NCBI RefSeq assembly: GCF_000227135.1
Contig: NC_018231.1
Location: forward strand, 34,519 to 98,518
Length of the DNA stretch: 64,000 nucleotides
Source of the DNA: Leishmania donovani
Taxonomy: Eukaryota > Euglenozoa > Kinetoplastea > Trypanosomatida > Trypanosomatidae
Direction of reading: 5' to 3'
Both the position numbers and the translations under genes were made by a program. This document shows, one piece after another, positions 18,488 through 27,966 of the stretch. The notes below the pieces were generated by a model, which saw only the letters and a list, made by a program, of their open reading frames with translations, had not been told where the DNA came from and did no database searches. The stretch's first letter is position 1, and every line of letters begins with the position of its first letter.

Positions 18488-20065
18488 ATGGGCCCCTTTG
18501 CTCCCCGCTGCTGCGCGCTGGCGCTGCTGTGCGCCGTGGTGGTGCTCGCCGCCGTGCTGGTGCGCGCCGAGTCGCTCACTGTGACGCGCGACGTCACCAT
18601 GTCGGACGCATCATTCGACGACTACACCATGATGCTCGACCTGTCCTCCTCGAGCGCAGACGTGGTGACGGTGCAGCTGATAAACTCGCAGGTGTCCGGT
18701 AGTGGCCTCACCGTCAAGAACGCCAGGGGCAGCTCCCCCTCGTCGGCGCGGCTGAGCATGAACATGGCAATCACCACAGTGGCGCAGTCCGTCATCACCC
18801 TCTCCGGTGTCATGCCCGCCAACTCCGACATTCGCATCGTCGCCACCACCGGCTCCCTCGCCCCCGCGCAGTCGCTCTTCGACTTCAGCGGCCTCGCACT
18901 CGACAGCAACGCCACCGTCATGGTGGAGAACACCGCCGTCACGTGGCCGAAGGACTCCATCAACACCGGCAGCATCGTGCTCATCAGTGCCGGCAGCAAC
19001 GCCGTCGGCATCAAGAGCACCGCCGCCCTCTTTGTGCTCAACGCCACCGCCATCAACGGCGCGTCCGTGGTCAGCATCGACACCCAGTCGTCCTTCCCCA
19101 TCACCAAAGGCGCCGCGCTCACCGTCGACTACGGCCGTTGCGAGCGGTGCTCCAGCGCGCTTGTCAGCATCAACGTCCCGCTCGTCGTCGACGCCTCCAG
19201 TCTGTTCCGTGTGGCCAACTGCAAGGTCGTCGGCGCCAGCAACGGCCTGCTGACCTCCGCCGGCAGCATCACGGTCAGCGACAAGTCCGCCTACGTTATC
19301 CACGACAGCGCCGTCGAGTCCGGCGCCCTCTTCTCCTTCCCCACCGGCCTCGAGGACGCCAGCGAGGTGTACCCCTTCGCCGTGTCCGGCGGCTCGACCG
19401 TGTCCTTCCTCAACCTGAAGGGGTCCTCCACCGGTGTTGCCGCGGGCCAGAGCGTCCCCAACGCCTTGGAGCAGTCGAACGTCATCGGCGGCGGCTGCGT
19501 CATCAACGACAAGGAGCTCAGAGTCGCCTCGGAGTACAGAAGTCACGGCCTCAGTGTGGAGACCGTCGTCGACAGCCAGGGTGCCAGCAGCGGCACCTGC
19601 GCCAACGCCAAGTGCATCCCCGGCAACACCAAGCCAGGCGCCACCGTCTCCGGCACCGAGCCCTGCACCTGCCAGTGCTCCTCCACCAAGCACCATCCGC
19701 CCTTCTGCACGTCCGTCGTCGACCCCATGCAGAACTACGACCCCAACGTGTGGTGCGCCGTGCCCAACTGCATCACCTGCGACCGCCTCGACCCCTCCAA
19801 CCGCTGCACGGAGTGCGACACGGGCTACAGCCTCACCAACGACTATCAGTGCAAGGCCACCACCACCACCACCAAAGCGCCCACCTGCACCGCACCCTAC
19901 TGCTCCGTGTGCGCCGCCGGCAGCGGGTCCGTCTGCAGCTCCTGCCGACCCCCCTACACCCTGTCCAACGGTGTCTGCGTCGCCAACACCAACGTCGCCG
20001 CCGGCGCGCACACCGCCGCCCTCGCCGCGGCCGTCTGCGTTGTCGCCGCTTTCTACGCCCTTTAG
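18488..20065 (+). CDS. surface-antigen-like protein 1 (signal peptide, beta-rich ectodomain, Cys-rich modules, GPI-type end)
   Basis: The product is 525 residues. The signal peptide is about 1-27 (ALALLCAVVVLAAVLVRA). Residues about 30-365 are Ser/Thr/Val-rich, made of short beta-strand-like repeats with recurrent Asn-X-Thr/Ser, suggesting a beta-solenoid. They include KGAALTVDYGRCERC, closely matched in antigen 3. From about 370 the protein becomes Cys-rich, with CxxC modules (CAVPNCITCDRLD..RCTECDTGYSL and TCTAPYCSVCA..VCSSCRPPY) and a short Thr run between them. The C-terminus is a hydrophobic segment ending AAFYAL, typical of a GPI-addition signal. It is therefore expected at the parasite surface. 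It heads a tandem array of five related genes. The ligand or function is unknown. Confidence 0.85.
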   Translation: MGPFAPRCCALALLCAVVVLAAVLVRAESLTVTRDVTMSDASFDDYTMMLDLSSSSADVVTVQLINSQVSGSGLTVKNARGSSPSSARLSMNMAITTVAQSVITLSGVMPANSDIRIVATTGSLAPAQSLFDFSGLALDSNATVMVENTAVTWPKDSINTGSIVLISAGSNAVGIKSTAALFVLNATAINGASVVSIDTQSSFPITKGAALTVDYGRCERCSSALVSINVPLVVDASSLFRVANCKVVGASNGLLTSAGSITVSDKSAYVIHDSAVESGALFSFPTGLEDASEVYPFAVSGGSTVSFLNLKGSSTGVAAGQSVPNALEQSNVIGGGCVINDKELRVASEYRSHGLSVETVVDSQGASSGTCANAKCIPGNTKPGATVSGTEPCTCQCSSTKHHPPFCTSVVDPMQNYDPNVWCAVPNCITCDRLDPSNRCTECDTGYSLTNDYQCKATTTTTKAPTCTAPYCSVCAAGSGSVCSSCRPPYTLSNGVCVANTNVAAGAHTAALAAAVCVVAAFYAL

Positions 20066-20737
20066 CGAGTGCGTGGTTGGTGGTCGTGGTCGTGGTCGTG
20101 GGCAGCGCCGGTGTGCGTTGGCGGCTGCCACGCTGTCCTTCCCAGTCTTTCCTTGGATACACGTCCTCCCTCCTCCATAGGCTATGGTGCACACACGACG
20201 ACGACGACGTGTGACGGGCAGCCGCCACCGCTGTCTGCCTCCCTCCCTCGACCCCCGCCCCCCATTTCTCCGTCTTCTCTGCAGATGACAGTCTGTGTAT
20301 ATACCGCATTTCTTCCTATCTGGTATGTGTGCCTGTTCATGTATTCTCTCCACCCACCCCTCCCGCACTCTTTTCACTAGGTGTGTGCCTGTGTGTCGTC
20401 TTTGTGTCTCCGCTTTCCATGTCTCTCTGTTCCGCGTACGCGCGTGAAACCCACACCTTGCACTGCGCGCCGCACCCCGAGATGCCTCGCCTCTCGTTCT
20501 CCATTATTCATTCTTGTTTTCTCCACCCCCCCCCGCCAGACGTGTGTGTGTGTATGTTTTTTCCTTTATGTGAACACCACCACACGCACACATACACACG
20601 CCGCATCCGTCGTGGTCTGGTCCCTCCTCTTGTTCCGCGCGGTATGCAGCAAAGGCAGCCGCCATGTGCACAACAGAAACAGAAACCCGCTCGCCTCAAA
20701 ACACATCGACGCTGCCGTCGTCGACTTCCCTCCACCC

Positions 20738-21440
20738 CCCCCCACCCGACCCCTCTGTCTCCCCATCCCTACCTCACTCCTTCAAGCATACCACACGCCG
20801 ACAGCCACCACGCCGTCGCCCGTGCCGTGTGCCTCCTCTCCCCCTCCCCCAACTCTCCCCTTGACCCCCCTCCGCCACCCTCCACACTCCTATCCTTTCG
20901 CTCACCCACCCGCTCCCCTCCTCCCACCCCTCGCTTCACTCCCCGTCACCACCACCACCGTAGGTGTGTGCGGAGACTTCTCACGTTTAGCGCGTTACAC
21001 CTAGCCACGCTGCGCCGAGAGGTTTGTTGGATGACGTGGNNNNNNNNNNNNNNNNNNNNNNNNNNNNNNNNNNNNNNNNNNNNNNNNNNNNNNNNNNNNN
21101 NNNNNNNNNNNNNNNNNNNNNNNNNNNNNNNNNNNNNNCCCCCCACCCGACCCCTCTGTCTCCCCATCCCTACCTCACTCCTTCAAGCATACCACACGCC
21201 GACAGCCACCACGCCGTCGCCCGTGCCGTGTGCCTCCTCTCCCCCTCCCCCAACTCTCCCCTTGACCCCCCTCCGCCACCCTCCACACTCCTATCCTTTC
21301 GCTCACCCACCCGCTCCCCTCCTCCCACCCCTCGCTTCACTCCCCGTCACCACCACCACCGTAGGTGTGTGCGGAGACTTCTCACGTTTAGCGCGTTACA
21401 CCTAGCCACGCTGCGCCGAGAGGTTTGTTGGATGACGTGG
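20738..21440. repeat. 302-bp direct duplication across a gap
   Basis: Bases 20738-21039 end at the 99-N gap and recur exactly from 21139 to 21440, the first base after the gap starting the copy. This is the signature of two contig ends that overlap but were not merged. Confidence 0.85.
21040..21138. other. assembly gap (99 N)
   Basis: A run of 99 N flanked by identical 302-bp sequences. Confidence 0.95.
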
Positions 21441-22136
21441 CTTACTGCCACTGATGCCGTTGAGCCCGCCTCCACAAATCCAGGGTTTCAATTTGCGCCT
21501 CAGTCGCTGATGACAACCCCTCCCCCGTGAAAAATGTGTCTGTGCACTCTCCCCGGCCGTATGCGCCTTCAGCCACGAATTCAATGAGCACTGCATGCCT
21601 CATAATCCTCCGCTTCTGTCTTTATGCGCGTGTGGCCGTTCAAGGCGCAGGGCACAAGCACACGCACACACGAATCACAGCCACCACCAGAGGCCGCAAG
21701 ACGATCTCACCCTGCTCCCTCACTCCCTTTCTCTGTCTTCCTGTGTGGGTATATGCGTCGCTGATGAAATCCCCCCTCCTCACCCTTCTTTTGTTGTTGT
21801 TTTGCTGCTCGTTGTGCCTACTTCTCGCGCGGTGTTTCAAAGTCCGACGTTGTGCCACACTCCTTGCCTCGACGTCAAGGCGCTCACCCACCACCGCCCT
21901 CAGCGTCCTCCTCACAGTCGCGTTCCTCTGGTCTGCTTCCTCTGAAACGAAACGAGTATCGACTTGGCGGGCACAAACACACGCACGTGGGTGTCAGCGA
22001 CGCGCGACAACTGCGTGAAGCTAAGGGAGTAGGAGGAGGAGGGGGTGGGGGCGATGGTCATCGAGAAGGGTGCGTGGCACACGCCACAGCAGGTCGCCCT
22101 CTCCCATCGCCGGAAACGAAAAGAAAGACTCCAACA

Positions 22137-22873
22137 GCGGAGTCGAGTGAAGCCGCATTCTGATCACCACCACCACAGAGTTCCTGTCATCCCTTCTCTC
22201 CCACCCTCGCGTCCCCTGCTTCTCTACCCCACTTCCCTCTCGCACTGCCCCGGCCCCTCTCCCCGCCCTCCCACCACCACCCACCCACACACGCACACAC
22301 ACTCCTCTGTCCAGCCACGCACACGTGCAGTAGCACGAGGCTCCCCATCCTTCCCCCTACCCACACCCACACACACACGCACACACACCTTCATCATAGC
22401 CCGCACCTTTCGCCGTTTCGCCCGCTCTCTCCTTTCCGTGCGTGTGTGCCTCAGTNNNNNNNNNNNNNNNNNNNNNNNNNNNNNNNNNNNNNNNNNNNNN
22501 NNNNNNNNNNNNNNNNNNNNNNNNNNNNNNNNNNNNNNNNNNNNNNNNNNNNNNGCGGAGTCGAGTGAAGCCGCATTCTGATCACCACCACCACAGAGTT
22601 CCTGTCATCCCTTCTCTCCCACCCTCGCGTCCCCTGCTTCTCTACCCCACTTCCCTCTCGCACTGCCCCGGCCCCTCTCCCCGCCCTCCCACCACCACCC
22701 ACCCACACACGCACACACACTCCTCTGTCCAGCCACGCACACGTGCAGTAGCACGAGGCTCCCCATCCTTCCCCCTACCCACACCCACACACACACGCAC
22801 ACACACCTTCATCATAGCCCGCACCTTTCGCCGTTTCGCCCGCTCTCTCCTTTCCGTGCGTGTGTGCCTCAGT
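22137..22873. repeat. 319-bp direct duplication across a gap in the antigen-2 leader
   Basis: Bases 22137-22455 end at the gap and recur from 22555 to 22873. The repeated sequence is the C/T- and CA-rich leader of antigen 2, and most of it also occurs upstream of antigen 3 (25479 and 25935 onward). Confidence 0.85.
22456..22554. other. assembly gap (99 N)
   Basis: A run of 99 N flanked by identical 319-bp sequences. Confidence 0.95.
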
Positions 22874-22958
22874 CTGTTGCTCCGCCCGTCTCCCTTCTCC
22901 CCACTGTTCACTGGCCCACCCGTGCACGCACTGGCACACAACGCGTACTTCTTTATTG

Positions 22959-24860
22959 ATGAATATGCGCTGCCGAGAAATACTGATTGCCGTGCTCGCG
23001 GTGACCTGCGTGGCACTGTCACCGGCTGTGGCCTACACCACCAGCCAATGCCGCGAAGTGTCGCGGTGCGACGTTGACGGCACCCTCGTGTACGCCTTCT
23101 CTGGCGAGTGCGTATGCTGTCCGGAGATGCCGACCGGCGATATCCTTCCAGTGCAGTGCGTTCCCTCGACCGCGCACTGCCCTAGCGTGCCCAGCTGCAG
23201 AGCGTGCGACACCACCGCCGGGATGTGTGACGCGTGTATGACCGGCTACGTACTCGAGCCTACCAACATCTGCAACGAGTGCTTGGCCTCGATGTGCGAC
23301 GTCTGTCAGTCGAGCTCCGAAGGCAAGCGCTGCAAGCTGTGCTCAGTAGGCTATTACTGGGTGAGTGGCGGTGAGTGCCACGCCGTATCCAATAGCCAGG
23401 CCTCAGAAAGCAACATGCAATGCCGCGTCGCTTTCTGCAGCACTTGTGCCAGCCCTACCGCAAGCACCTGCGCCAAGTGCAACGACGGTTATGCAACGGA
23501 TAGCAACGGGTTCTGTGTCAGCGACTGCAACGTCCAGCAGTGCGATATGTGCTACACGGGTAACTCCGCCGACTGCCAGTTGTGCTCTGCAGGGAACACG
23601 TGGAGTGCGACAGGCTGCTCAGCTGGTGCAAGCGGTTGTCGTGTCGGCCATTGCACCACCTGTGTGGCCGGCGACAACACCAACTGCGCTACATGCGAAT
23701 CGGGATACACCCTCACCGCCGGCTACTGCTTGCCCCAGCAACTCTGCGCCGACGCCAACTGCGCCAGCTGCCCCAGCGACGCGGGCACGTGCACTCAGTG
23801 CGCGAACGGCTACGGTCTCGTGGACGGCGCCTGTGTGAGGTGCCAGGTGCCCAACTGCTTCAGCTGCGACAGCGACGCGAATAAGTGCACACAATGTGCG
23901 CCGAACTACTACCTCACCCCGCTCTTGACCTGCTCCCCGGTGGCCTGCAACATCGAGCACTGCATGCAGTGCGATCCACAGACGCCGTCGCGCTGCCAGG
24001 AGTGCGTGGCCCCNNNNNNNNNNNNNNNNNNNNNNNNNNNNNNNNNNNNNNNNNNNNNNNNNNNNNNNNNNNNNNNNNNNNNNNNNNNNNNNNNNNNNNN
24101 NNNNNNNNNNNNGCCCCAGCAACTCTGCGCCGACGCCAACTGCGCCAGCTGCCCCAGCGACGCGGGCACGTGCACTCAGTGCGCGAACGGCTACGGTCTC
24201 GTGGACGGCGCCTGTGTGAGGTGCCAGGTGCCCAACTGCTTCAGCTGCGACAGCGACGCGAATAAGTGCACACAATGTGCGCCGAACTACTACCTCACCC
24301 CGCTCTTGACCTGCTCCCCGGTGGCCTGCAACATCGAGCACTGCATGCAGTGCGATCCACAGACGCCGTCGCGCTGCCAGGAGTGCGTGGCCCCCTACGT
24401 GGTCGACAGCTATGACGGCCTCTGCAGGCTCTCCGACGCCTGCTCCGTGCCCAACTGCAAGAAGTGCGAGCCCGAAACCTCCAGGCTCTGCGCCGAGTGC
24501 GACACCGGCTACACTCTCACCGCCGACGCGACGAGCTGCAGCAGTCCGACCACGCAGCCGTGCGATGTGGAGCACTGCAACACGTGTGTGAACGGCGACA
24601 GCACCCGCTGTGCCTACTGCAACACCGGCTACTACGTCTCCGATGGCAAGTGCAAGACCATGCAGGGCTGCTACGTGTCCAACTGCGCACAGTGCATGCT
24701 GCTTGACAGCACCAAGTGCTCCACGTGCATGAAAGGATACCTGCTCACGTCGTCCTACGGTTGCGTCTCGCAGAAAGTCATCAACGGCGCGGCCGCGCCC
24801 TACTCTCTGTGGGTGGCCGCCGCCGTGCTCCTCGCCTCTGTTGTCACGCACATAGCATAG
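22959..24860 (+). CDS. surface-antigen-like protein 2 (all Cys-rich modules, GPI-type end), contains an assembly gap
   Basis: The frame runs from ATG 22959 (another ATG at 22965) to 24860 and spans a 99-N gap. The signal peptide is about residues 3-24 (LIAVLAVTCVALSPAVA). The whole mature part is Cys-rich: repeated modules of the form C-x2-C-x(7-9)-C-x2-C-x2-GY, reminiscent of furin-like or Giardia VSP-type repeats. The C-terminus (LWVAAAVLLASVVTHIA) is a GPI-type signal. The 282 bases before the gap (23732-24013) recur directly after it (24113-24394), in frame. Collapsing gap plus copy (381 bases) would give a continuous ORF of about 506 residues, which is probably the true protein. Unlike antigens 1 and 3, it has no beta-rich N-terminal domain. 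Function unknown. Confidence 0.8.
   Translation: MNMRCREILIAVLAVTCVALSPAVAYTTSQCREVSRCDVDGTLVYAFSGECVCCPEMPTGDILPVQCVPSTAHCPSVPSCRACDTTAGMCDACMTGYVLEPTNICNECLASMCDVCQSSSEGKRCKLCSVGYYWVSGGECHAVSNSQASESNMQCRVAFCSTCASPTASTCAKCNDGYATDSNGFCVSDCNVQQCDMCYTGNSADCQLCSAGNTWSATGCSAGASGCRVGHCTTCVAGDNTNCATCESGYTLTAGYCLPQQLCADANCASCPSDAGTCTQCANGYGLVDGACVRCQVPNCFSCDSDANKCTQCAPNYYLTPLLTCSPVACNIEHCMQCDPQTPSRCQECVAXXXXXXXXXXXXXXXXXXXXXXXXXXXXXXXXXXPQQLCADANCASCPSDAGTCTQCANGYGLVDGACVRCQVPNCFSCDSDANKCTQCAPNYYLTPLLTCSPVACNIEHCMQCDPQTPSRCQECVAPYVVDSYDGLCRLSDACSVPNCKKCEPETSRLCAECDTGYTLTADATSCSSPTTQPCDVEHCNTCVNGDSTRCAYCNTGYYVSDGKCKTMQGCYVSNCAQCMLLDSTKCSTCMKGYLLTSSYGCVSQKVINGAAAPYSLWVAAAVLLASVVTHIA
23732..24394. repeat. 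282-bp in-frame duplication across a gap inside antigen 2
   Basis: Bases 23732-24013 and 24113-24394 are identical and separated only by 99 N. The offset of 381 is divisible by three, so the frame is kept. Most likely an artefact of unmerged contig ends. Confidence 0.85.
24014..24112. other. assembly gap (99 N) within antigen 2
   Basis: A run of 99 N flanked by identical 282-bp coding sequences. Confidence 0.95.
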
Positions 24861-25119
24861 TGCGCAGCAGCATGCGAGCAACCCCACTCCCATTCTCCCA
24901 CAACATGTGCACACACACAGAGACAGCGGGGCAGCCCTCCCCCCACACACACACGCACTCCCCCTTCTCTTGTTCTTCTTTCCTCGTTTCGCATCTCTTT
25001 CTCGTGCGCTGGCGCCGGCCTCCTGCACGTCGCTCCCCTCCCCCTAACCTCTATTCTCTCTCGCCGGCCTCATTGCTTCTTACCCTTTTCCGATCCTTGC
25101 TCGCGTGGGTGGCCACTGC

Positions 25120-25424
25120 CACAGTCCCGCAGCGCAGACACACGTGTTTACACGGCGGAGGCATCTCTCTCCATCACTTCTTTTCTCCTAAAGCCACTCA
25201 CCAGGTCGCACACCGCCCACCCCCTCCCCACCACCGGCCACCCTTCCGGGCGCAGCTGTTTGGGGGGTGGGGGTGTGCTCGACCGCGCTCCTGGCAGCTC
25301 ACTCGCATGTGTACAGCCACTCCCACCACTAAAGCTCTCTTCTGCGCACACACTCCACCTCCTCGCCCCACGCCGCGACCGCGGCGGTCGGCTGAGCACG
25401 AGTGCAGCGCGCGCCTGCGCTGCT
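25120..25424. repeat. 305-bp 3'-flank repeat, first copy
   Basis: Identical by eye to 28647-28951. It lies 3' of antigen 2, and the other copy lies 3' of antigen 3, so the repeat is part of the tandem unit (period about 3.53 kb as assembled). Confidence 0.85.
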
Positions 25425-25790
25425 CGCCGTCGGCATTGCTGCGCTCCCTTCCCCACATGCGGCAATCACCACCACCGCAGAGTTCCTGTCATCCCTTCTC
25501 TCCCACCCTCGCGTCCCCTGCTTCTCTACCCCACTTCCCTCTCGCACTGCCCCGGCCCCTCTCCCCGCCCTCCCACCACCACCCACCCACACACGCACAC
25601 ACACTCCTCTGTCCAGCCACGCACACGTGCAGTAGCACGAGGCTCCCCATCCTTCCCCCTACCCACACCCACACACACACGCACACACACCTTCATCATA
25701 GCCCGCACCTTTCGCCGTTTCGCCCGCTCTCTTCTTTTCCGTGCGTGTGTGCCTCAGTCTGTTGCTCCGCCCGTCTCCCTTCTCCCCACT

Positions 25791-25889
25791 NNNNNNNNNN
25801 NNNNNNNNNNNNNNNNNNNNNNNNNNNNNNNNNNNNNNNNNNNNNNNNNNNNNNNNNNNNNNNNNNNNNNNNNNNNNNNNNNNNNNNNN
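25791..25889. other. assembly gap (99 N)
   Basis: A run of 99 N flanked by identical 357-bp sequences. Confidence 0.95.
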
Positions 25890-26180
25890 CATTGCTGCGC
25901 TCCCTTCCCCACATGCGGCAATCACCACCACCGCAGAGTTCCTGTCATCCCTTCTCTCCCACCCTCGCGTCCCCTGCTTCTCTACCCCACTTCCCTCTCG
26001 CACTGCCCCGGCCCCTCTCCCCGCCCTCCCACCACCACCCACCCACACACGCACACACACTCCTCTGTCCAGCCACGCACACGTGCAGTAGCACGAGGCT
26101 CCCCATCCTTCCCCCTACCCACACCCACACACACACGCACACACACCTTCATCATAGCCCGCACCTTTCGCCGTTTCGCC

Positions 26181-26213
26181 CGCTCTCTTCTTTTCCGTGC
26201 GTGTGTGCCTCAG
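26181..26213 (+). promoter_or_regulatory. candidate trans-splice acceptor of antigen 3
   Basis: A pyrimidine-rich run (CGCTCTCTTCTTTTCC) followed by a TG stretch and CAG (AG at 26212-26213), about 43 bases before the ATG. The same arrangement precedes antigen 2. Confidence 0.4.
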
Positions 26214-26255
26214 TCTGTTGCTCCGCCCGTCTCCCTTCTCCCCACTGTTCGCCTC

Positions 26256-27966
26256 ATGCACAGCGCTCGCGGCGGCTCTCTCGCGGTGGCCGCCGTGGCG
26301 GTTTGCCTGGCAGTGCTCGCCACGGTCGGCACGTGTGTGTTCGACTCGCAGGAGATCGGCGGCAGCTCCTTCACCTTTGCCGGGTGGTCGTCTGCCAGCA
26401 AGGAGGAATCCTACCAGAGTTGTACCCTGACCGAGAAGGCATTCAGAATTCAAGGCGCTGCAAGCTCTCTGTCGGACGACGCCACGCTGCCCGGCGGGAT
26501 CCTGCGGTTCTCCACACTGCGTGTGTCGAACGGCTACATCGTCGTGGAGAAGTACTTTCCCCGGAACACGAACATCACCATCAAAGATGCCAGCGGCACC
26601 GTCGCTGCGGGGATGCCTTTCATCGACGCCAACACGGCGATATTCTCTGATCAGCTCAGCATCGTGGTCACCGACTCAACCCTCAGTTGGGCTGCCGCAC
26701 GGTCGGGTCAGAGCATGGTGCGTGCACCCTTCACTATTCAGCTCTCCAGCTCTCTCTTCGTGCTCGGCAGCACCGTGGCGCAGGCCTCATCCGTGGTAGA
26801 GGTGACGGGACCAAGCAGCATCTCGCAGAAGTCTGCATTGGCTGTGGACTACGCCAAGTGCACCGGCTGTGCTCAGGGTCTGGTGTACTTCACCGACTTT
26901 GTTAGGGTGTGGGACCGCAGCTTGCTTCGCGTCTCTCACTCCAGCGTCAAGGGCGCCGCCGGCAAGCCGCTGATCGGCATAGCACAGAGAGCAGGGGCCA
27001 GTCTAGCGGTGGAAAACAGTCTGTTCGTTGTCGAGAACGTGTCATCGCCCACCAGTAACCTCATCGACGCTCCCGTCAGCATGGGCACCGATGCGCAGAT
27101 CACCCTACGCGCTGTGGCAGTGAAGAGCATTGGTGCCACGATGGCCGGCGGCGTCACTGCGCAACTCTTGACGGCAGACGACATCGCCCAACAAATTCCC
27201 TCCGTGTCCGTGGTGCCGGACACCAGCTGCGCTGCGGCCTGCGTCCCCACGGCCACGGTCGACTCCCGCTGCAAGTGCACCTGCAATGCTGACATGCCGA
27301 ACATGAACTTCTGCACGGCCATGAAGGACCCCTACACAAACTACGCCTACCTCGGCTGCTCGGTGGGCTGCACAACGTGCTTCAACGAGACGGCCTGCCT
27401 CGAGTGCAGGCCGAGCTACGAGATGCTGCCCAGCATGACATGCTCGCTAACCGGACTTCAGTGCACAGACCCGAACTGCAAAACCTGCACAACTTACGGC
27501 CAGTGCACCGACTGCAACGACGGCTACGGTCTCACCTCCTCCAGCGCTTGCGTGCGCTGCAGTGTAGCGGGCTGCAAGAGCTGCCCCATTGACGCTAACG
27601 TCTGCGAAGTGTGTCTCGGCGGCAGCGAGCCGGTCAACAATATGTGCCCCTGCACCGACGCCAACTGCGCCAGCTGCCCCAGCGACGCGGGCACGTGCAC
27701 TCAGTGCGCGAACGGCTACGGTCTCGTGGACGGCGCCTGTGTGAGGTGCCAGGTGCCCAACTGCTTCAGCTGCGACAGCGACGCGAATAAGTGCACACAA
27801 TGTGCGCCGAACTACTACCTCACCCCGCTCTTGACCTGCTCCCCGGTGGCCTGCAACATCGAGCACTGCATGCAGTGCGATCCACAGACGCCGTCGCGCT
27901 GCCAGGAGTGCGTGGCCCCCTACGTGGTCGACAGCTATGACGGCCTCTGCAGGCTCTCCGACGCCT
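26256..27966 (+). CDS. surface-antigen-like protein 3, 3' end lost in an assembly gap
   Basis: From ATG 26256, 570 codons are readable before a 680-N gap. The signal peptide is about 1-28 (LAVAAVAVCLAVLATVGTC). The beta-rich ectodomain (about 30-320) is paralogous to antigen 1: KSALAVDYAKCTGCAQGLV aligns with KGAALTVDYGRCERCSSALV, and CKCTCNADMPNMNFCTAMKD with its CTCQC...FCTSVVD segment. Cys-rich modules follow. The last 312 bases before the gap (27655-27966) are identical to antigen 2 (24130-24441). By paralogue spacing the stop would lie near 28385, inside the gap. Expected to be GPI-anchored like its neighbours, but that end is not visible. A chimeric join in the assembly is possible. Confidence 0.8.
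27655..27966 (+). repeat. 312-bp Cys-rich coding module identical to antigen 2
   Basis: Identical by eye to 24130-24441 of antigen 2, up to the edge of the 680-N gap. Sequence upstream of 27655 is clearly different between the two genes. Confidence 0.85.

Larger units (their letters stand above)
20066..22958. other. intergenic region with orphan antigen-gene leader, duplications and two gaps
   Basis: No intact gene. It contains a copy of the antigen-1 5' flank without any following coding sequence (about 20805-20960), a gap-flanking duplication (20738-21440) and the leader of antigen 2, duplicated around a second gap (22137-22873). Long open frames here are translations of C/T-rich sequence. 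Confidence 0.6.
25434..26246. repeat. 357-bp direct duplication across a gap in the antigen-3 leader
   Basis: Bases 25434-25790 end at the gap and recur at 25890-26246. The leader sequence matches that of antigen 2 up to a few bases before the coding region. Confidence 0.85.
24861..26255. other. intergenic region between antigens 2 and 3
   Basis: No gene. The 3' flank segment 25120-25424 is identical to 28647-28951, downstream of antigen 3. The leader from 25479 onward is nearly identical to that of antigen 2 and is duplicated around a gap. Confidence 0.65.

Noticed and set aside
18611..20377. A 588-codon open frame on the - strand
   Set aside because: Antisense shadow of surface antigen 1; Gly/Ala/Val/Asp-rich, as expected from the reverse of GC-rich coding sequence.
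20329..21405. A 358-codon + strand frame
   Set aside because: Translation of pyrimidine-rich intergenic sequence and a gap; repeated only because the DNA is duplicated.
22959..24860. Reading antigen 2 as a Giardia-type variant surface protein acquired by transfer
   Set aside because: The CxxC module similarity is generic; the tail is a GPI-type signal and the neighbours are all Leishmania-style antigens, so transfer is not needed.
23619..25028. A 469-codon - strand frame
   Set aside because: Antisense shadow of antigen 2, including the gap; no independent coding features.
24716..26650. A 644-codon + strand frame between antigens 2 and 3
   Set aside because: Starts inside antigen 2 in another frame and reads through CA/CT-rich leader and a gap; simple His/Pro/Ser/Thr composition.
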